A stretch of 45,876 nucleotides of DNA, from positions 1 to 45,876 of the forward strand of contig JAFXUZ010000048.1 of NCBI GenBank assembly GCA_017524725.1, read 5' to 3'. Every line of letters starts with the position of its first letter. Positions within the stretch are counted from its first letter, which is position 1. Made by a program: the position numbers and the translations under genes. This stretch comes from Clostridia bacterium (GTDB lineage: Bacteria; Bacillota; Clostridia; Christensenellales; Aristaeellaceae). This document shows, in pieces, positions 8,590 through 18,482 of the stretch. Under the pieces are notes generated by a model. It saw nothing but the letters and a program-made list of their open reading frames with translations, was not told the origin of the DNA and made no database searches.

Positions 8590-9048
8590 ATGCCGCGAAA
8601 GGGACGGGACCCTGTGAAAAAAGAGAGAAAAATCACAACATCTCAAAGACTTACGCAGATCCGCCGCAGCGGTACTTTCCGCGAGGTGTTGGATTCGCAT
8701 AACGCCATGGAAGAGCCGTCTCTGTGCCAGTACCTGTATCGCCTGATGGAAGACCGCCGTTTTTCCGCGCGGGATATGATCGCAGAGACCGGTATCAATA
8801 AATCATACTTCTATGCGGTCCTGGCAGGACAGAAAAGCCCGGGAAAGAATATTATCCTTCGCTTAAGCCTGGCGCTTCGATGTACCCTGAACGAGACCAA
8901 CAGGCTCCTGCGGCTGGCCGGCCTGAGCGATCTGTACTCCCTTATGCGCCGGGACGCGGTGCTCATCTATGCCGTAGAGCATAAGGCGAGTATTCGGGAA
9001 ACCAACGAAATGCTTGAAGAAGCCGGAGAAGAACCGCTGTTCCGATAG
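8590..9048 (+). CDS. XRE-like helix-turn-helix protein
   Basis: 152 residues. The middle holds a Cro/cI-type HTH: SARDMIAETGINKSYFYAVL is helix-turn-helix, followed by AGQKSPGKNIILRLSLAL and LNETNRLLRLAGL, the usual third to fifth helices. The C-terminal tail (EHKASIRETNEMLEEAGEEPLF) repeats the NETN..L..AG pattern. It is probably a DNA-binding regulator. It is 13 bases upstream of a Ser/Thr kinase and is surely co-transcribed with it, so it may be that kinase's partner or substrate (inference). The start is uncertain: ATG 8590 has no clear ribosome site, while GTG 8614 has AAAGGGA nine bases upstream. Confidence 0.75.
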   Translation: MPRKGRDPVKKERKITTSQRLTQIRRSGTFREVLDSHNAMEEPSLCQYLYRLMEDRRFSARDMIAETGINKSYFYAVLAGQKSPGKNIILRLSLALRCTLNETNRLLRLAGLSDLYSLMRRDAVLIYAVEHKASIRETNEMLEEAGEEPLFR

Positions 9049-9061
9049 GAGAAATACGGAC

Positions 9062-10987
9062 ATGGAAAATGAAAACAGGCGGCTTCCGGCAGGTTTGGGG
9101 GATCGCTTTGAACACATCGACACCCTCAGACAGGATCCGAATTCCGCGGTTTATATCGTGCGTGACCGCGTCACACGCCGGAAGCTGCTTCTGAAATATG
9201 CTGTTAATGAAAATGAAGCCGCACAGCTGAAAAATGAATATGATATGCTTTCCACGATCCACCTTAACGACAGCGCATCGGAAGCGGCGCAGAGTTTCCC
9301 GGCATTGATCGACAGCGGCGGGGAAGGCAGTTTCTGGTTCGCGAGGGAATGGATCGGGGGCCGCACCCTGGAAACCCTGGTGGAGACAGGCCGCGGACAG
9401 CCCGGGATCCCCCGTTCCGCGGCCCTGGAATTGTTGATCTCAGTTCTGGAAAAACTGGCCTTCCTGCATGGCATGAACCCGCCCGTCATCCACCGGGATA
9501 TCAAACCGCAGAATGTCGTTGTGGATGAGTACGGGCAGTGCCGGCTGATCGATCTGGGTATTTCACGGGAGTTTCGCTCAGATCAGCGGCTCGATACGGT
9601 CATCGCCGGCACACAGATGACCGCACCGCCGGAACAGTTCGGCTACCAGCAAACCGATGAGCGCAGCGACGTCTATTCCTGCGGCGTCCTGCTGCGGTAT
9701 GCACTGACCGGAGAATACCATAAAAACGCTGACGAGGATCTGGATGAGAAAACACAGCATATCATCCGGAAAGCGACTGCCTTTGATCCGAAACAGCGTT
9801 ACCAGAGCGCGGAGGAGATGCGCGCGGACCTCCTGGAAGCCAGATACGGATTAAAGCCCCGGCAGGTCATGTCCCCGGGGCATAAACGCCGGCTGATCCT
9901 TTCAGCGGCCGCCGTGCTGCTGCTTGCCGCCGGGCTGGTCACTTTCGCTTTGGATCTGCCCGGACGTTTGCTGTATCCCGAAGGCCGCCCATATACCTTT
10001 ACGGAACCCCTGATCGAAAAAGCCGTCCGGGAAGAGCTGAACATGCCGGAAGGCAGCCTGACCCAGCATGATCTGGACCGTGTGACCGCGCTGCACATTT
10101 ACGGAAAACAGGTTTTTCAGTCCGACGAACAGTTCTGGCTGCTGGGCGATTATGATTACTGCCATGTCCAGGACTATCGGGACAGCGGCCTGTGGAAAGA
10201 GAACGGCGGCATCGTTTCCCTGGAGGACATCCGCCATATGCCGAATCTCCGGGAGCTGTCATTGTATAATCAAAACATTTCCGACATAAGCCGCCTCAGC
10301 GAAACACAGATCGCAAGGCTCGGCCTGGCCCATAATCCGATCCGCTCCCTGTACGCCCTTTCCGGGAATGGAAACATCACTTACCTGAATATTTCCTGCC
10401 TTCCGCTGGATGATCTGAGTATCCTCGGTTCCCTGACAGGTCTCAGGGAACTGAATATCAGCTGTCTTCCGGTCGAAAGCATTGAAATGCTTTCATCGCT
10501 GCCTCTTCACCGGCTGCAGATGTACGGGGTCTCACTGCGGGATTTCTGGGAGGTGCAGCGGCTGTCGGGGATCGAGACCCTTGAACTGCAGAACCTGGAT
10601 GCCGCAGGCGTCCAGTGCCTTTCAAAGCTGCCGACACTTAAAAACCTGACAGTGACCCATCCCATGGGTCTGCCGCTGAAAGCCCTGGAAGCTTTGACAA
10701 CACTGGAAAAACTGTATTTTTACGGCGGGGAAACGACTGTCCCGCAAGAGGGCGTCGTCAGCCTGCCGAACCTGCGTTCACTGGATATGGCGGACGGTCA
10801 TTTCCCCCATTTCAAGTGGCTGGCCGGAATGCCGTCCCTCATGCGGTTCTTTATTCTGAATGCCGAATGGGATTCGCTGGAAGGATTCGATACCGTTCCG
10901 CTACTGACCGATATCATTTGCAGCGGATCCATGGCCGCCGAGATCATGAAAACATATCCGAACGCCGAATGGCGTCTGCCGCAATGA
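9062..10987 (+). CDS. Membrane Ser/Thr protein kinase with LRR-like outer domain
   Basis: 641 residues. An N-terminal Hanks-type kinase (about 15-270) has the ATP-anchoring lysine in LLLKYAV (K45), the catalytic HRDIKPQN (D146), a DLG triplet in place of DFG (D164), and APPEQFG...ERSDVYSCG in the substrate and F-helix region. The glycine loop is degenerate. One membrane span lies at about 279-297. The outer part (about 370-640) is a run of LRR-like units such as MPNLRELSLYNQNISDIS and LTGLRELNISCLPVESI. The topology (kinase inside, LRR outside) parallels PASTA kinases but with a different sensor. ATG 9062 follows AGGAGAAATACGGAC; the earlier ATG at 9014 is inside the HTH gene. What it senses is unknown. 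Confidence 0.88.
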   Translation: MENENRRLPAGLGDRFEHIDTLRQDPNSAVYIVRDRVTRRKLLLKYAVNENEAAQLKNEYDMLSTIHLNDSASEAAQSFPALIDSGGEGSFWFAREWIGGRTLETLVETGRGQPGIPRSAALELLISVLEKLAFLHGMNPPVIHRDIKPQNVVVDEYGQCRLIDLGISREFRSDQRLDTVIAGTQMTAPPEQFGYQQTDERSDVYSCGVLLRYALTGEYHKNADEDLDEKTQHIIRKATAFDPKQRYQSAEEMRADLLEARYGLKPRQVMSPGHKRRLILSAAAVLLLAAGLVTFALDLPGRLLYPEGRPYTFTEPLIEKAVREELNMPEGSLTQHDLDRVTALHIYGKQVFQSDEQFWLLGDYDYCHVQDYRDSGLWKENGGIVSLEDIRHMPNLRELSLYNQNISDISRLSETQIARLGLAHNPIRSLYALSGNGNITYLNISCLPLDDLSILGSLTGLRELNISCLPVESIEMLSSLPLHRLQMYGVSLRDFWEVQRLSGIETLELQNLDAAGVQCLSKLPTLKNLTVTHPMGLPLKALEALTTLEKLYFYGGETTVPQEGVVSLPNLRSLDMADGHFPHFKWLAGMPSLMRFFILNAEWDSLEGFDTVPLLTDIICSGSMAAEIMKTYPNAEWRLPQ

Positions 10988-11069
10988 ACCCAGGCCGGCA
11001 GGGGGGCCGCATACCGAAGTGCGGAGCGAAAACGGATCCTACATGCAGGCGCCTGAAACGCATTGTTCT

Positions 11070-11097
11070 GGAAGGGGTATTGTGCCCCTTCCATGTT
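11070..11097 (+). terminator. Terminator of the HTH/kinase operon
   Basis: GGAAGGGG (11070-11077) pairs with CCCCTTCC (11085-11092), seven-base loop, then ATGTTTTTG. Its right half overlaps the -35 region of the next promoter, so the two signals are compacted into about 40 bases. Confidence 0.65.
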
Positions 11098-11108
11098 TTT
11101 GATATAAT
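11080..11108 (+). promoter_or_regulatory. Promoter of the secreted LRR gene
   Basis: TTGTGC (11080-11085), 17-base spacer, TATAAT (11103-11108) preceded by TGA, giving an extended -10. Transcription would start near 11115. Confidence 0.55.
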
Positions 11109-11171
11109 CAGGATATAAAATGTCTGATTTCGCTTTGGCTTCGGGGATTTTCCCGTTCTCTGGAGGTGGAT

Positions 11172-12836
11172 ATGATGAAAATTATCCGGTCGCTTCTTTT
11201 GACTCTTCTCGTTTTCTGTTTTCTTCCGGCCGGCTCACTGGCGGGATCAGAGGACGGTCCTTCCGCCGCCTGGACCGCCGGCGTGATCACGGGCAGAGGG
11301 AATGGCGACAACATCCTGGCGGACAGCCGTTTCCCCGACTACAATTTTCGTACTGCGCTCGATGAAAAATACGGCGATGACAATCACTTTGTCAATTTCA
11401 ACGCTATCACGAAGATCCAGGTCTCCGGCTGCGGGATCCGGGATCTGACGGGTATCGATCTTTTTACGAACCTGGTAGATCTGGACGTTTCGGACAACGA
11501 GCTCACAAATCTTGATCTGAGCGATCTTCACAGTTTATCCGTGCTGGACTGCAGCGGGAATCAGATCACCTCCCTGAACGTGGGCGTCTGTCCGACCCTG
11601 ACGATAGTATCCTGTTCTGATCAGCCGCTGCAAACACTGGAACTGATCGGTCCCAACAGCACCCTTAAACGGCTCGACTGCTCAGACACCGATCTGATCG
11701 CCCTGGACCTGGAAAACTTCGCCGCCCTGGAGCTCCTGGATTGCTGCAACTGCGCTTATCTCAGCAATGTGAACCTGTCCGGCTGCGGAGAGCTTGTCAC
11801 CCTCTCCTGCGACAATACCGCCGTCAGTTCGATAAACCTGTACGGCACCGCAAATCTGATCGACCTTGACCTGAGCAATTGCCGACTGACGATCCTTTCT
11901 ATTACGGACCATCCGGCAATCGAGTCCATTTGCTGCAGGGACAATGCCCTGCTGGCAAGCCTGAACGTGTCGGGCTGCGAGGCATTATGGGATCTGGACT
12001 GCTCCTGGAATGACCCGACCAGCGCATCCTCCCTGACCTCGCTGACAGTGATCGGCTGTCCGGAACTGTATATGATCAACTGTGAAAACAACCGGATCAC
12101 AAATCTTAACGTCTCGAATTGCCCGGAGCTCAATACCCTGGATTGTTCCGGCAACCGCATCCAGTCGCTTCCCATGGGTGAACTGCCGTCGCTTGTCGAA
12201 CTGGACTGCGCAGGCAACCGGCTGACCGACCTGGACGCGGCCTTCTGCAGCGGCCTGTGGATCCTTGCATGCAATAACAACAGTATCGAGGCCCTGGACC
12301 TAAGCTGCTGTCCGGAACTGTATTCCCTGGAATGCCATAACAACGCTCTTACCAGCCTGAATATCAAGAACTGCGCCGAGCTTAACGAGGTCCACGCCCA
12401 CGGCAACCTGCTCACGTTCCTGGATATCGGCGGCACCGGATTCTTTGGCAGGTATATCCCCATCACCCCATCACTGGATAATGTTGTCATAGACGGCGTC
12501 GACGCGAAAGCCTGGATCCCATCCGGCGGAAGCAGCTTTGAGCAATGGCCCCTGACTATAGACTTCTCTGTCCTTCTTCTTGATAACGGCCTGCCCTTCG
12601 TGCCCGATCTCCTGATCCTGCCGGAGGACCTTACCGCCATCGGGGAAGACGCCTTCTATCATGTCATGGCATCGTCGGTATACATTCCGAGGAGCGTCAC
12701 CTCCATCGACGGCGACCCGTTTGATGCAAGTCCCGTGCGAACCGTTTACGGATTCTCCGGCACGGAAGCCGAAAGGTTCGTCCAGGCTCACAGTACTTAC
12801 TTCACCTTCATCCCGCTCGATGATCTCGTGCAGTGA
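11172..12836 (+). CDS. Secreted leucine-rich-repeat protein
   Basis: About 554 residues. The signal peptide runs from MMKIIRSLL to SLAGS. From about residue 65 to 430 there are tandem LRRs of the form L..LDCS.N.IT.L...C..L, typically 20-22 residues, with cysteine at the position before S.N, as in many Bacillota cell-surface LRR proteins. The C-terminus is a BspA-type unit (LTAIGEDAF, then YIPRSVTSIDGDPF) and a cap (VYGFSGTEAERFVQAHS). No anchor motif is seen. GGAGG (11162-11166) serves ATG 11172 or 11175. It lies directly downstream of the LRR-bearing kinase but has its own promoter. A binding or adhesion role is likely from the fold; the ligand is unknown. Confidence 0.8.
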   Translation: MMKIIRSLLLTLLVFCFLPAGSLAGSEDGPSAAWTAGVITGRGNGDNILADSRFPDYNFRTALDEKYGDDNHFVNFNAITKIQVSGCGIRDLTGIDLFTNLVDLDVSDNELTNLDLSDLHSLSVLDCSGNQITSLNVGVCPTLTIVSCSDQPLQTLELIGPNSTLKRLDCSDTDLIALDLENFAALELLDCCNCAYLSNVNLSGCGELVTLSCDNTAVSSINLYGTANLIDLDLSNCRLTILSITDHPAIESICCRDNALLASLNVSGCEALWDLDCSWNDPTSASSLTSLTVIGCPELYMINCENNRITNLNVSNCPELNTLDCSGNRIQSLPMGELPSLVELDCAGNRLTDLDAAFCSGLWILACNNNSIEALDLSCCPELYSLECHNNALTSLNIKNCAELNEVHAHGNLLTFLDIGGTGFFGRYIPITPSLDNVVIDGVDAKAWIPSGGSSFEQWPLTIDFSVLLLDNGLPFVPDLLILPEDLTAIGEDAFYHVMASSVYIPRSVTSIDGDPFDASPVRTVYGFSGTEAERFVQAHSTYFTFIPLDDLVQ

Positions 12837-12874
12837 AGCAGGCGGCAATAGCTCCGCCGCATATCTCGCTGCGT

Positions 12875-12916
12875 AAAAAACAGTGTCCGCGTCAAGCGTC
12901 GGGACACTGTTTTTTG
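12875..12916. terminator. Bidirectional terminator between LRR gene and tgt
   Basis: AAAAAACAGTGTCC on the left mirrors GGACACTGTTTTTT on the right (12875-12888 and 12902-12916 approximately). It separates the convergent LRR gene and tgt operon. Confidence 0.8.
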
Positions 12917-12937
12917 TTAAGCTCATTATTTTTCCGG

Positions 12938-14787
<1,850 letters not shown>

Positions 14788-14857
14788 AATGATTCTCCTA
14801 ATCTGAATGTCGCATCTGCAAAAGACTGCCTTCGGCGGCCGTCATAAGCCCCGGCTG

Positions 14858-15742
14858 TTATTCCCCCGCCGCGGCGTCCGCGGCGATCCATCTGCCGGTG
14901 GCTCCGCAGGGCAGCACACCGCCGGATCTTACCGGCAGGCAGACCTCCCGGGCGTCCACGATGCCCCCCAGGGAGGCGAAAGCCTTCCCCAGGATGTTCC
15001 CGAGCACCGCCGGCTGAAGGCCCGTGGTGTAACTGTTGATAAAGAAAAACAGCATCCTGTCGGACATGATCTCCCGGCAGGCGGATACCAGGCCCCACAG
15101 CTCGTTTTCGATCTTCCAAACCTCGCCGCCCGGTCCCCGGCCGTAGCTCGGCGGGTCCATCAGGATGGCGTCGTACCTGCTGCCACGCCGCCCCTCCCTT
15201 CTGACAAAGGCAAGGGCGTCCTCCACGATAAAACGGAAGCGCTTTTCGTCGATGCCGTTCAGATCCCTGTTCTCCCGCGCCCAGGCTACCATGCCTTTCG
15301 CCGCGTCCACATGGGTCACATGGGCCCCGGCCGCAGCGCAGGCCACAGTGGCCCCGCCGGTATAACCGAAAAGGTTGAGCATCTTCACCTGCTCCCCCCG
15401 GGCGGTCCTTTGGCGGATCAGGTCCGACATGGCGTCCCAATTGACCGCCTGCTCAGGGAAAAGGCCGGTATGCTTGAAACCGGTGGGACGCACCCTGAAT
15501 TTGAGGCCGTGCCGGGATACCACCCAGCTTTCGGGCAGGGCAGTCCTGAAATCCCATTTTCCGCCGCCCCTGTCGCTGCGTGTATACACGCCGTCCGCCG
15601 ATGTCCAGATCTCCGGGTTCCCCCTGGGCCAGATCACCTGCGGGTCCGGCCGGTCCAGGACAAACCGCCCCCAGCGCTCCAGCTTGGCGCCGTCCCCGGT
15701 GTCCAGCACCTCAAAATCCTTCCAATCCTCCGTCAGATACAT
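14858..15742 (-). CDS. Class I SAM-dependent methyltransferase (RlmI/K-like)
   Basis: 294 residues. The SAM-binding motif LNLFGYTGGATVACAAAGA and the acidic end of strand 2 (VTHVDAAKGMV) are clear. The catalytic loop reads DPPSYGRGPGG, as in the large-subunit rRNA cytosine methyltransferase group (RlmI/RlmK), though a specific target cannot be assigned. The N-terminal about 110 residues carry a small beta-rich domain. ATG 15742 follows GGGGAAGG and an upstream promoter; much longer frames extending toward 16672 run through the promoter and the divergent gene and are not real. It is followed by the pseudouridine synthase and tgt, all RNA-modifying. Confidence 0.88.
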   Translation of the reverse strand: MYLTEDWKDFEVLDTGDGAKLERWGRFVLDRPDPQVIWPRGNPEIWTSADGVYTRSDRGGGKWDFRTALPESWVVSRHGLKFRVRPTGFKHTGLFPEQAVNWDAMSDLIRQRTARGEQVKMLNLFGYTGGATVACAAAGAHVTHVDAAKGMVAWARENRDLNGIDEKRFRFIVEDALAFVRREGRRGSRYDAILMDPPSYGRGPGGEVWKIENELWGLVSACREIMSDRMLFFFINSYTTGLQPAVLGNILGKAFASLGGIVDAREVCLPVRSGGVLPCGATGRWIAADAAAGE

Positions 15743-15764
15743 GCATCCTTCCCCTTTCCCGACA

Positions 15765-15793
15765 AGTATACCATTGAATCCGCCGGCGGGCAA
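15765..15793 (-). promoter_or_regulatory. Promoter of the methyltransferase/pseudouridine synthase/tgt run
   Basis: On the minus strand TTGCCC (15788-15793), a 17-base spacer and TATACT (15765-15770) with a TGG just before it. Confidence 0.55.
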
Positions 15794-15849
15794 GAAAAGA
15801 AAACGCCCCGCACACATTTCCCCCTCCGGCCACCTCCCGGGCAAGAGCC

Positions 15850-15879
15850 TTGATTCGCCCGTTCGCGGCATGATATAAT
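15850..15879 (+). promoter_or_regulatory. Promoter of the decarboxylase/DUF218 fusion gene
   Basis: TTGATT (15850-15855), 18-base spacer, TATAAT (15874-15879) preceded by TGA. Transcription would begin near 15886. Confidence 0.6.
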
Positions 15880-15937
15880 ACATTTGTACAGACTCCGGAT
15901 CGAACAGAAAATACGGCATAAACAACGGAGGTACCCC

Positions 15938-17479
15938 ATGAAGAAGCTTATTTCCTTTCTGCTGGCCTCGCTGCTGTTCATTGGCATGGCCTTTGCCTCG
16001 GAAACCGCGCCTGACAAGGAGACCCTTTTCCAGGTCGCCCTTCTCCAGTCCCTGGCCCAGGGATATTTTGACGGTGTCGTTACCGTCGGTGATCTGAAAA
16101 ACCGCGGCGACACCGGAATCGGTACCTTCGATGCCCTCAACGGCGAGATGATCGTGCTGGACGGCGTGGTATACCGCGCCCTGGAAGACGGGAGCATCGA
16201 GATCCCCCAGGACTCCGAGACTGTCCCCTACGCCGCAGTGACCTTCCTTGACACGGACGAGACCCTCACCCTTTCCGGCGTCGGGAACATGGACGCTCTG
16301 CAGGCCCTGCTGAACGACGCCGTATCCGCCCGGGGCAGGAACCTGTTCTGCATGGCGCTCATCACCGGTGTTTTCCCGATGATACGGGTGCGCAGCGAAG
16401 CGGGTCAGGAAAAGCCCTACGGCGAGCTGGCCGGCGTCCTTGCGGCAGGCCAGAAGGAATATGTGCTGGAAAATGCCCGCGGCGCCATGGTCGGCCTGTT
16501 CTGCCCGGATTATATGCGCGGCCTGAACAGCCCCGGCTGGCATTTCCATTTCATCACAGACGCCCGGACCGCCGGAGGCCACGTGCTCCAGGTCCGCATC
16601 GGCGAGGCCGAGGCCGTCCTGGACATGACCAACGGGTTTGCCATGCTGCTGCCGGAGGACCCCGCTTTCCACGGCCTGGACCTCGCCCGGGACATGGACG
16701 AGGCCATCCGCCAGGCCGAGACCGCCACGTCGTCAGTCACCTACGGTCAGCTGTTCGCCGACCTCCTCGGCGCTGTCGAGACCCCCGCTGAAGGAGACAT
16801 CGGGCGCATCGACGCCGACGCTGCGTCTATCGGCACCGACCTGGCTTTTTCCATCGCCGCCCACTGGAAAAAGATCTACCTGGACCCGGAATACAAACTG
16901 CTCATCTATGGCAGGGACGACCCGTCCCTCATCCCGGTCCGTGGAAGGCACGCTTTCGTTGTGCTGGGGTACCAATTGCAGAACGGCAAAATGACGGCCG
17001 AACTGAAGGGCCGCTGCGACGCCGCGGCCGACGCCGCCCTGGCCTTCCCGGATTCCATCATCGTCTGTTCCGGCGGAGCCACCGGAAGCAACAATCCCGA
17101 GCACCGCACCGAGGCCGGCCTGATGAAGCAATACCTCTCTGAAGTCCGGGGGATCGACCCCGACAGGATCTTTATTGACGAACTGGCCATGACCACCGCC
17201 GAGAACGCCGTCAATACCTTCGGGATCCTCATGGAACAAAATGTTGAGACCATGACCATCGTCACATCCGACTATCACCAGAAGTGGGGACAAGTGCTGT
17301 ACAACGCCCTCGCGGCGGTCTACCGGGCCGATCACGGCTACTCCGCCGAGATCGCGGGCAATTACTGTTTTGAGATCGATCCCTCCCAGGAAATGTATCA
17401 TCGGGGATACCGCATCGCCCTGTCCCAGCTCGGCAGGATACTGGGCCTTCCCCGGGAGGAAATGGAGATGATCAGGTAA
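15938..17479 (+). CDS. Exported fusion: acetolactate decarboxylase plus DUF218 domain
   Basis: 513 residues. A signal peptide (MKKLISFLLASL to AFAS) leads into an alpha-acetolactate decarboxylase domain (about 27-265): LFQVALLQSLAQGYFDG, GDTGIGTFDALNGEM with the active-site Glu, IRVRSE with the substrate-binding Arg, and the three zinc histidines in HFHFITDARTAGGH (H202, H204, H215), at the spacing known for this enzyme. That enzyme turns acetolactate into acetoin. A linker (about 270-335) is followed by a DUF218/YdcF domain (about 338-490): VVLGYQL, CSGGATGSNNPEH, AMTTAENAVNT and VTSDYHQKW. GGAGG precedes ATG 15938; the longer frame from 15884 begins at the transcription start. Both domains look intact. 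Why the two are joined and exported is unknown. Confidence 0.85.
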   Translation: MKKLISFLLASLLFIGMAFASETAPDKETLFQVALLQSLAQGYFDGVVTVGDLKNRGDTGIGTFDALNGEMIVLDGVVYRALEDGSIEIPQDSETVPYAAVTFLDTDETLTLSGVGNMDALQALLNDAVSARGRNLFCMALITGVFPMIRVRSEAGQEKPYGELAGVLAAGQKEYVLENARGAMVGLFCPDYMRGLNSPGWHFHFITDARTAGGHVLQVRIGEAEAVLDMTNGFAMLLPEDPAFHGLDLARDMDEAIRQAETATSSVTYGQLFADLLGAVETPAEGDIGRIDADAASIGTDLAFSIAAHWKKIYLDPEYKLLIYGRDDPSLIPVRGRHAFVVLGYQLQNGKMTAELKGRCDAAADAALAFPDSIIVCSGGATGSNNPEHRTEAGLMKQYLSEVRGIDPDRIFIDELAMTTAENAVNTFGILMEQNVETMTIVTSDYHQKWGQVLYNALAAVYRADHGYSAEIAGNYCFEIDPSQEMYHRGYRIALSQLGRILGLPREEMEMIR

Positions 17480-17492
17480 AATGGACCCCGTT

Positions 17493-17534
17493 AAACGCGT
17501 TCCCCCGCCGGCAGCCCGGCGGGGGAACGCGTTT
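17493..17534. terminator. 19-bp perfect hairpin between convergent genes
   Basis: 17493-17511 pairs perfectly with 17516-17534 around the four-base loop CAGC. The stem ends in AAACGCG/CGCGTTT. The T-tract is short, but the position between convergent stops supports a shared terminator. Confidence 0.7.
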
Positions 17535-17546
17535 ATACCGATCGCC

Positions 17547-18407
17547 TTATAAGTTGCCCGTATAGACGTATTTCAGCCTCCGGGAGGCCGTGTCCGCCAG
17601 TTTCAATACTGTTTCCGGATCCGTCGCGGGCCGGTCCGTCATATGGAACCGCGGGAAAAACCTGGTCACGTGCAGCGGCACGTCCCTCCCCACCGCCCTG
17701 CCCTCCTTGTCTGAAAGGGAAGCGATCCACTCCGCCAAACGCAGCATTTCTTCTTCACTGTCGTTCTCCCCGGGGACGATCAGGGTGGTCAGTTCCACAT
17801 GGCACGCCCCGACGGCACGGGAGATAAACGCTTTTACCGCCTCCAGGCTGCCGCCCAGCACAGAGCGGTAGTATCTTTCGGAAAATCCCTTCAGGTCGAT
17901 GTTCATCGCGTCGATAAAGGGCAGGAGCTCCTCCAGCACACCTGTTTCCGCCGTGCCGTTGGTGACCAGCACGTTTTTGAGCCCCGCCCTGCGGGCCAGC
18001 GCCGCCGTGTCCCGCACGTATTCCCAGCCCACCAGCGGCTCGTTGTAGGTGAACGCCAGGCCGATGTTCCCATGCCTCTTTTCCCTTTCCGCCAGGCGGA
18101 CCAGGGCTTCCGGGGAAAGGTATTCCGTCCTGTCCTCCAGGGCCATGGCCTCTGCCGACCAGGATATCCGGTGGTTCTGGCAGAAGGGGCAGCGAAGGTT
18201 GCACCCCCAGCTTCCCGCGGACAGGATCATGCTGCCCGGGCAGAAACGCTTCAGCGGCTTTTTTTCGATGGGATCAAGCGCCAGGGACGTGACATGGCCG
18301 TAATTGGCCGGCCGCACCCTGCCGCCTTCCGAGACCCTCGCGCCGCAGAATCCCCTGCCTCCCTCCGGGATATCGCAATGCCGAAAGCACACATCGCACC
18401 GCGCCAT
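17547..18407 (-). CDS. amrS: AmmeMemoRadiSam system radical SAM enzyme
   Basis: 286 residues. The iron-sulfur cluster motif CNLRCPFC (C69, C73, C76) has the CX3CX2C spacing of radical SAM enzymes, and the N-terminus (CDVCFRHCDIPEGGRGFCGAR) carries the extra cysteines of the AmrS/PflA-like group. AFTYNEPLVGWEY and NIDLKGF are typical of the TIM barrel in this family. AGGAGG lies just before ATG 18407. It is 75 bases downstream of the amrA-amrB fusion, on the same strand, which together with the sequence makes the AmrS assignment secure. The substrate of this system is not known. Confidence 0.93.
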   Translation of the reverse strand: MARCDVCFRHCDIPEGGRGFCGARVSEGGRVRPANYGHVTSLALDPIEKKPLKRFCPGSMILSAGSWGCNLRCPFCQNHRISWSAEAMALEDRTEYLSPEALVRLAEREKRHGNIGLAFTYNEPLVGWEYVRDTAALARRAGLKNVLVTNGTAETGVLEELLPFIDAMNIDLKGFSERYYRSVLGGSLEAVKAFISRAVGACHVELTTLIVPGENDSEEEMLRLAEWIASLSDKEGRAVGRDVPLHVTRFFPRFHMTDRPATDPETVLKLADTASRRLKYVYTGNL

Positions 18408-18482
18408 TTTATCCTCCTGAAATAAAGCCGAATCGTCAATGGTTCCCCTGATGCGGGGCAGCCGGCGGAGGCCGTAAAGCTT

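Noticed and set aside
8579..8617. A 12-codon frame overlapping GTG 8614 by GTGA
   Set aside because: No ribosome site and too short to distinguish from chance.
15743..16672. A 310-codon N-terminal extension of the methyltransferase
   Set aside because: It would be antisense to the decarboxylase fusion and cross both promoters. The family N-terminus starts at 15742 after a good ribosome site.
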